This document shows, piece by piece, positions 60,376 to 64,000 of a DNA stretch of 64,000 bases. Source of the stretch: Diphasiastrum complanatum (lineage: Eukaryota; Streptophyta; Lycopodiopsida; Lycopodiales; Lycopodiaceae); the NCBI GenBank assembly GCA_029204225.1, contig CM055098.1, positions 24,988,973 through 25,052,972 of the forward strand, read 5' to 3'. The position numbers and the translations under genes were made by a program. The notes beneath the pieces were generated by a model. That model searched no databases. It was not told the origin of the DNA and worked only from the letters and a program-made list of their open reading frames with translations. Numbering within the stretch: the stretch's first letter is position 1; each line of letters starts with the position of its first letter.

Positions 60376-61464
60376 ATGTTGGAAGGCAATGATAGGCTTA
60401 CCTTAACAATTATTCAACTTGGAAGGTGAGGATGGAATCTATATCAACATCACTCTTGATAATAGGACAAAGGAGGATCCATTTTCAAGAAAAGGTATAT
60501 TTGTTGGTTATAGTGAGGTGAGTAATGCCTACAAATATTTTTTTCTTCAACTAAGAAAGTGGTCATGGATCATTGGAAGAGATGTCATTGATGAGAGAAT
60601 CTTTCCAAAAGTATCTTAAAGTGGAGGTGTGGATGTTGGATCTAAAATTCTTGATGGTGATGACATTGATGATAATTTGGATGTTGATCTTGAAGAGCCT
60701 ACCTCAAATCAAAAGCCAAGAAGGACATCAAGGCAAAGGCAACAACCTTTGAGGCTCACTTATGATGAAAAAGATAAGCAATTAGTTGGTGGTGGTAGAA
60801 ACTATGCTTTCCTAACCTCTTTTGATGAACCTACATGTGTAGATGAAGCAAGCCAAAAAGAGGAGTGGATCCAAGCAATGGATCCTGAATATGAAGCTCT
60901 TATGAAGAATGACACATGGAGATTGGTGCAACTTCCAAAGGACAAGAAGGCTATTGGATGCAAGTGGATCTTCAAAGTGAAGACAAACCAAGATGGATCA
61001 ATCAACAAGTACAAAGCAAGGTTGGTGGCAAAAGGACATGCACAAGAGTCTGGAATTGACCATGATGAGACCTTTGCACCCGTGGCAAATATGGTGAGCA
61101 TTCGGGTCATCATATCAATTGCAACACTTGCTGGATGGGATTTGGATATCACAAATGCATTCTTGAATGGTGATGTTGAGGAGGAAGTGTTTATGGAGCA
61201 ATCCAAGGCTACATTTCACATGACAAGCCTAATCATGTGTATTTTCTTAAAAAGAGTTTGTATGGACTTAAGCAAGCACCAAGGAGTTGGTATGCTAAGC
61301 TTAACATTTTTCTACTTTCTCAAAATTTCAAGCTGAATAAGTTTGATCATTCACTTTACTATAGATTTGTTGGAAATGATGTTACCATTCATCTAATCTA
61401 TGTGGATGATATCATTTTACGTGGAGGCAACAATCAAGATATTGTGATATCAAGATTGCACTAA
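60376..61464 (+). pseudogene. Ty1/copia, internally deleted gag-integrase-RT
   Basis: A gag start (MLEGNDRLT ... NNYSTWKVRMESIS) runs within about 80 bp into the integrase tail (DPFSRKGIFVGYSEVSNAYK), so most of gag, protease and the integrase core are deleted. After a stop (60617) comes the acidic linker (SNQKPRRTSRQRQQPLRLTY) and the RT start (EEWIQAMDPEYEALMKNDTW, KYKARLVAKGHAQESGIDHD, catalytic Asp in DLDITNAFLNGD). A one-base frameshift follows VFMEQ; the second frame has LYGLKQAPRSWY and the YVDD box (IYVDDIILRGG). RNase H is missing. About 670 bp of other sequence separates it from the 3' LTR. Confidence 0.9.
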
Positions 61465-61709
61465 AAACAGAGTTTGATGTGCATGATCTTGGTCTTTTCC
61501 ATCATATATTGGAAATAGAGCTACTTAGAACTTCTCGATCTGCTTTCATTTTTTAGGAGAAGTATGTCAATTATTTTCTAAAAATATTCCATATTGTAGA
61601 TGCCAATTTTGAGGCCAAGAGGCTAAAAGCATAGTTTGGTGGTACAACATGGACTTTCAAGGACACTACCTCTTTTGGGTAGAAATGCACTTTTGTATTG
61701 TTATACACT

Positions 61710-62055
61710 ATTTTCAACTAATACATTTGACTTGCAATAACTTTTTAACCATACCTTGGAAGTATGTCATGTAACATATCATTGGAAAGCGCTCGTCGTC
61801 AAAAGTTTCTTCACGCACCAAACTCCGCTAAAAAAGGACTTACCACTTATGTCCTTTTTAATGTGGACTCAAAAAATTATGATTAATAAAATCCCCATAC
61901 CTTTCACTTGCCTTAACTTTTTAGCTGTAGCTCGTAAGTATGTCATGTAACATATCATTGGAAAGTGCTTGCGCTTCCTAACGCACCAAACTCCACTGAA
62001 ATTGGACTTACCACTAAAAAAGGACTCAAAACGATTATTAGTAATAAAATCCCCA
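61710..62055. repeat. Hairpin-family repeat, two tandem copies
   Basis: Two successive copies start CATTTGACTTGCAATAACTT (61725) and TTCACTTGCCTTAACTTTTT (61900). Each has ATGTCATGTAACATATCATTGGAAAG at the hairpin position and a CACCAAACTCC(G/A)CT block. The first has lost the right stem arm; the second keeps an imperfect one. Confidence 0.82.
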
Positions 62056-62137
62056 AAAAGTGAAATGTACTACCAAAAGGTATAATAAAAAATGGGTTCT
62101 TTTTATGTACCACCAGACCATGCTTTTAGCCAAGATG

Positions 62138-62714
62138 AAATCTCAACTTAGAGATAGGTTCATATTTGTCAATAAAGTCCTAAATAGTGTTTGTACTATT
62201 TTTGGAAAGTAGTTAAGTGGATGAGGTTAGATTTGGACCCATTCTAATTGGCTAAATTTCATACATTGCATCTAGACTAGAATTTCTAGGCTATTTGATG
62301 AAGTACCAAGAAGCTAACATTTAGGGCAAGTTTACGACAATTGGCCAAATGACATATTGGAACAAATTTGGATGCACATCTAGAATTAGCTATAAGATAG
62401 AAATAATCAATTTTAGCATGCTAGAATTGGATAAATCACTAAGATCTAATCATAAGAATGTACATTAAGGTAATGTCCTTGTCCATACAACAACACAACC
62501 TACTGTTCGTCACACATGTGGAAGCAAGATCAATCACAAAATTGACATTCTACATACTAGAATTCAATATCTTGAGAATAATGAAAGAGATGGACACAAA
62601 AATACAAAAGATAAATTCTCCACAATGAAAGAAACTTTGATCCTTATTTCTCCACGCTGGCACAACAAGATCTTGTTGATCCATTAAGTGTGTTTTGGAT
62701 CTATATTTTTGTCA
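62138..62714 (+). repeat. Copia 3' LTR with internal inversion
   Basis: 62138-62360 is colinear with 59163-59400. 62364-62650 is the reverse complement of about 59420-59717. 62666-62710 (CAAGATCTTGTTGATCC onward) is colinear again with 59720-59765. Confidence 0.85.
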
Positions 62715-63865
62715 ATCAAGTGATGATTATATCTTGTGGCAAGATTGAGATGGAGACATAGATTTTCTTGGTGGAGACATATCAAGGAAGGACAAAGATG
62801 GAGGAGACATGCAAGCATTGGTTGATTATTCACATTTTTGTTTGTTTGATGTTAGTTTCCAGAGAGTTCAAAGTTGGAGGTATGAAAGAATCATTGCATT
62901 TACATTCTATTTGGTTCTTCACGTTCTAGTTACATCTTGATATGTAGAATGTGAAAATTACAGATCCAAAATGCACTTAATGAATTTTTGATCTTGGGTC
63001 AATTTGATCAACACAACAAGAACTATTTAGAAGGTAGAAATTACCAATTTTAGCATGCTAGTCTTGCATAAATCACATTGGTCTGACCATGAACATAAAA
63101 ATACAGTAAGGTATTGTCCCTGTCCATACTACAGCAGTAGCCTACTGTCCTTCAAACAAATGGATTCAAGATCTACAAGAAAATCAACATTCTACACATA
63201 ACAAAAACAATTTTGAGTGTTCCTTTTTAGTAATTATAGCCTCCTAAGCAAATAGATAAGGCCTTAATTTCCATTATAATAGTGATGACAAATGGACTAT
63301 AACTTGAATGATATATACAAGTTTCACTATTTACAAAACTTTTCAAGTAATGGGCAAGCGAGATTCCTTTTGCCCAACAGTTGATCCTCGTGAAGTACTC
63401 CACATCTCATTGCAAATGAATCTATTTTGATGGTATTCTGCAAAAGAATCCCAAGTGATATATTTAGATTGAAAAAAAAAAATGTAATCTCAAAATTTGA
63501 TCTTATGTAACTTAGAAAAATAATGCAATAACAAAAGCATTAAACCAATTTTGTACATTGGGTGCCCTACCCACTTCAAAGTCTATAGATTCATAAAGAC
63601 ACATCCAATTGACATGGAATCAATTGCACAAGTTCTTGGCTTTCCAACAAGCTATCAAGCACTAGATTTGGATCTACCTTGGAGAAACACCAACCATTCG
63701 AATTTTGCTAATATCACACATGCTTGAGTAGTACACTATCCATACAACACCTAGCATGGATCAAACCAATGTCTTTTTCATTTGGCCATTGAGGTTCAAC
63801 TACACCTTCAAAAACTAATTTTCAAGCCAAAAATCTCATCACACTTGATGCATGCAATTCATACC
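62715..63865. other. LTR and leader debris of a minus-strand copia
   Basis: 62980-63200 is a reverse-complement LTR fragment of a related family (TTAGCATGCTAG, GTCCCTGTCCATACTACAGC). The rest resembles the copia leader before the LTR at 63880. No gene. Confidence 0.5.
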
Positions 63866-64000
63866 TTAGGTAAGATTTGATATCATGTGTACTTTTTACA
63901 CATGTGTGGACATCCCAAACAATGTGCATGATCTCCTAAGGTGTGTGTGATTGCACCTAGATCTAGCACTAACAAGATAGAATCAATGTAGCTTGACATT
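63866..64000 (-). repeat. Degenerate PBS and start of a minus-oriented LTR
   Basis: GATTTGATATCATG is a mutated form of GCTCTGATACCA followed by LTR TG. The LTR (TGTGTACTTTTTACACATGT) runs off the window's right edge. Confidence 0.55.

Noticed and set aside
60802-61206. 134-codon minus frame
   Set aside because: Antisense shadow of copia RT.

Overview
The window looks like a piece of a large, AT-rich, retrotransposon-filled land-plant nuclear genome. The evidence is the abundance of decayed Ty1/copia and Ty3/gypsy elements, primer-binding sites complementary to plant initiator-Met tRNA (TGGTATCAGAGC), long GA/CT microsatellites, and short GT-AG introns inside a decayed gene. The species cannot be told from the sequence. 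I found no clearly intact host gene, tRNA or rRNA. Nearly everything that can be named is a broken mobile element or a fragment of a captured or decayed gene. Percent identities were judged by eye, not computed.

Left part (1-9.9 kb): a partial acidic repeat protein at the edge, a copia gag scrap, two long GA microsatellites, a gypsy-type gag reading frame (5801-6421, minus) and a 365-codon acidic ORF (6832-7929, minus). The C-terminal motif of that ORF recurs in two decayed copies further right.

Middle (9.9-34.5 kb): the most structured part. A roughly 4.8 kb unit occurs twice in direct orientation (A 9918-14690, B 20629-25414), about 10.7 kb apart. Each copy carries, tail to tail, a decayed coiled-coil protein gene (minus strand) and a decayed gene for a ULP1/SENP-like (C48) cysteine protease in four recognisable exons (plus strand). 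Copy B keeps 2.6 kb of further minus-strand exons that copy A has lost. Between and after the copies lie rearranged fragments of one minus-strand copia family (gag, protease, PBS, LTR) and one minus-strand gypsy family (gag, protease, RT, RNase H, integrase), joined at junctions shared between copies. Three gypsy RT copies share the same frameshift and the same stop, so they descend from one already dead ancestor.

Right part (34.5-64 kb): a plus-strand copia gag scrap; a large CT microsatellite; LTRs of two families side by side with primer-binding sites facing opposite ways; a plus-strand copia gag-protease-integrase region (39.7-42.2 kb); a plus-strand gypsy RT (43.0-44.4 kb); a gypsy integrase scrap; a second LTR/copia remnant (47.9-50.1 kb); and a minus-strand copia RT-RNase H with LTR (50.85-52.9 kb) that may be the other half of the 38-42 kb element, split by an inversion. 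After a roughly 5 kb featureless stretch come an inverted copy of a repeat from unit A (57.6-58.2 kb) and an internally deleted plus-strand copia element (59.2-62.7 kb) whose 3' LTR carries an internal inversion. A hairpin-bearing repeat recurs at five places among these elements.
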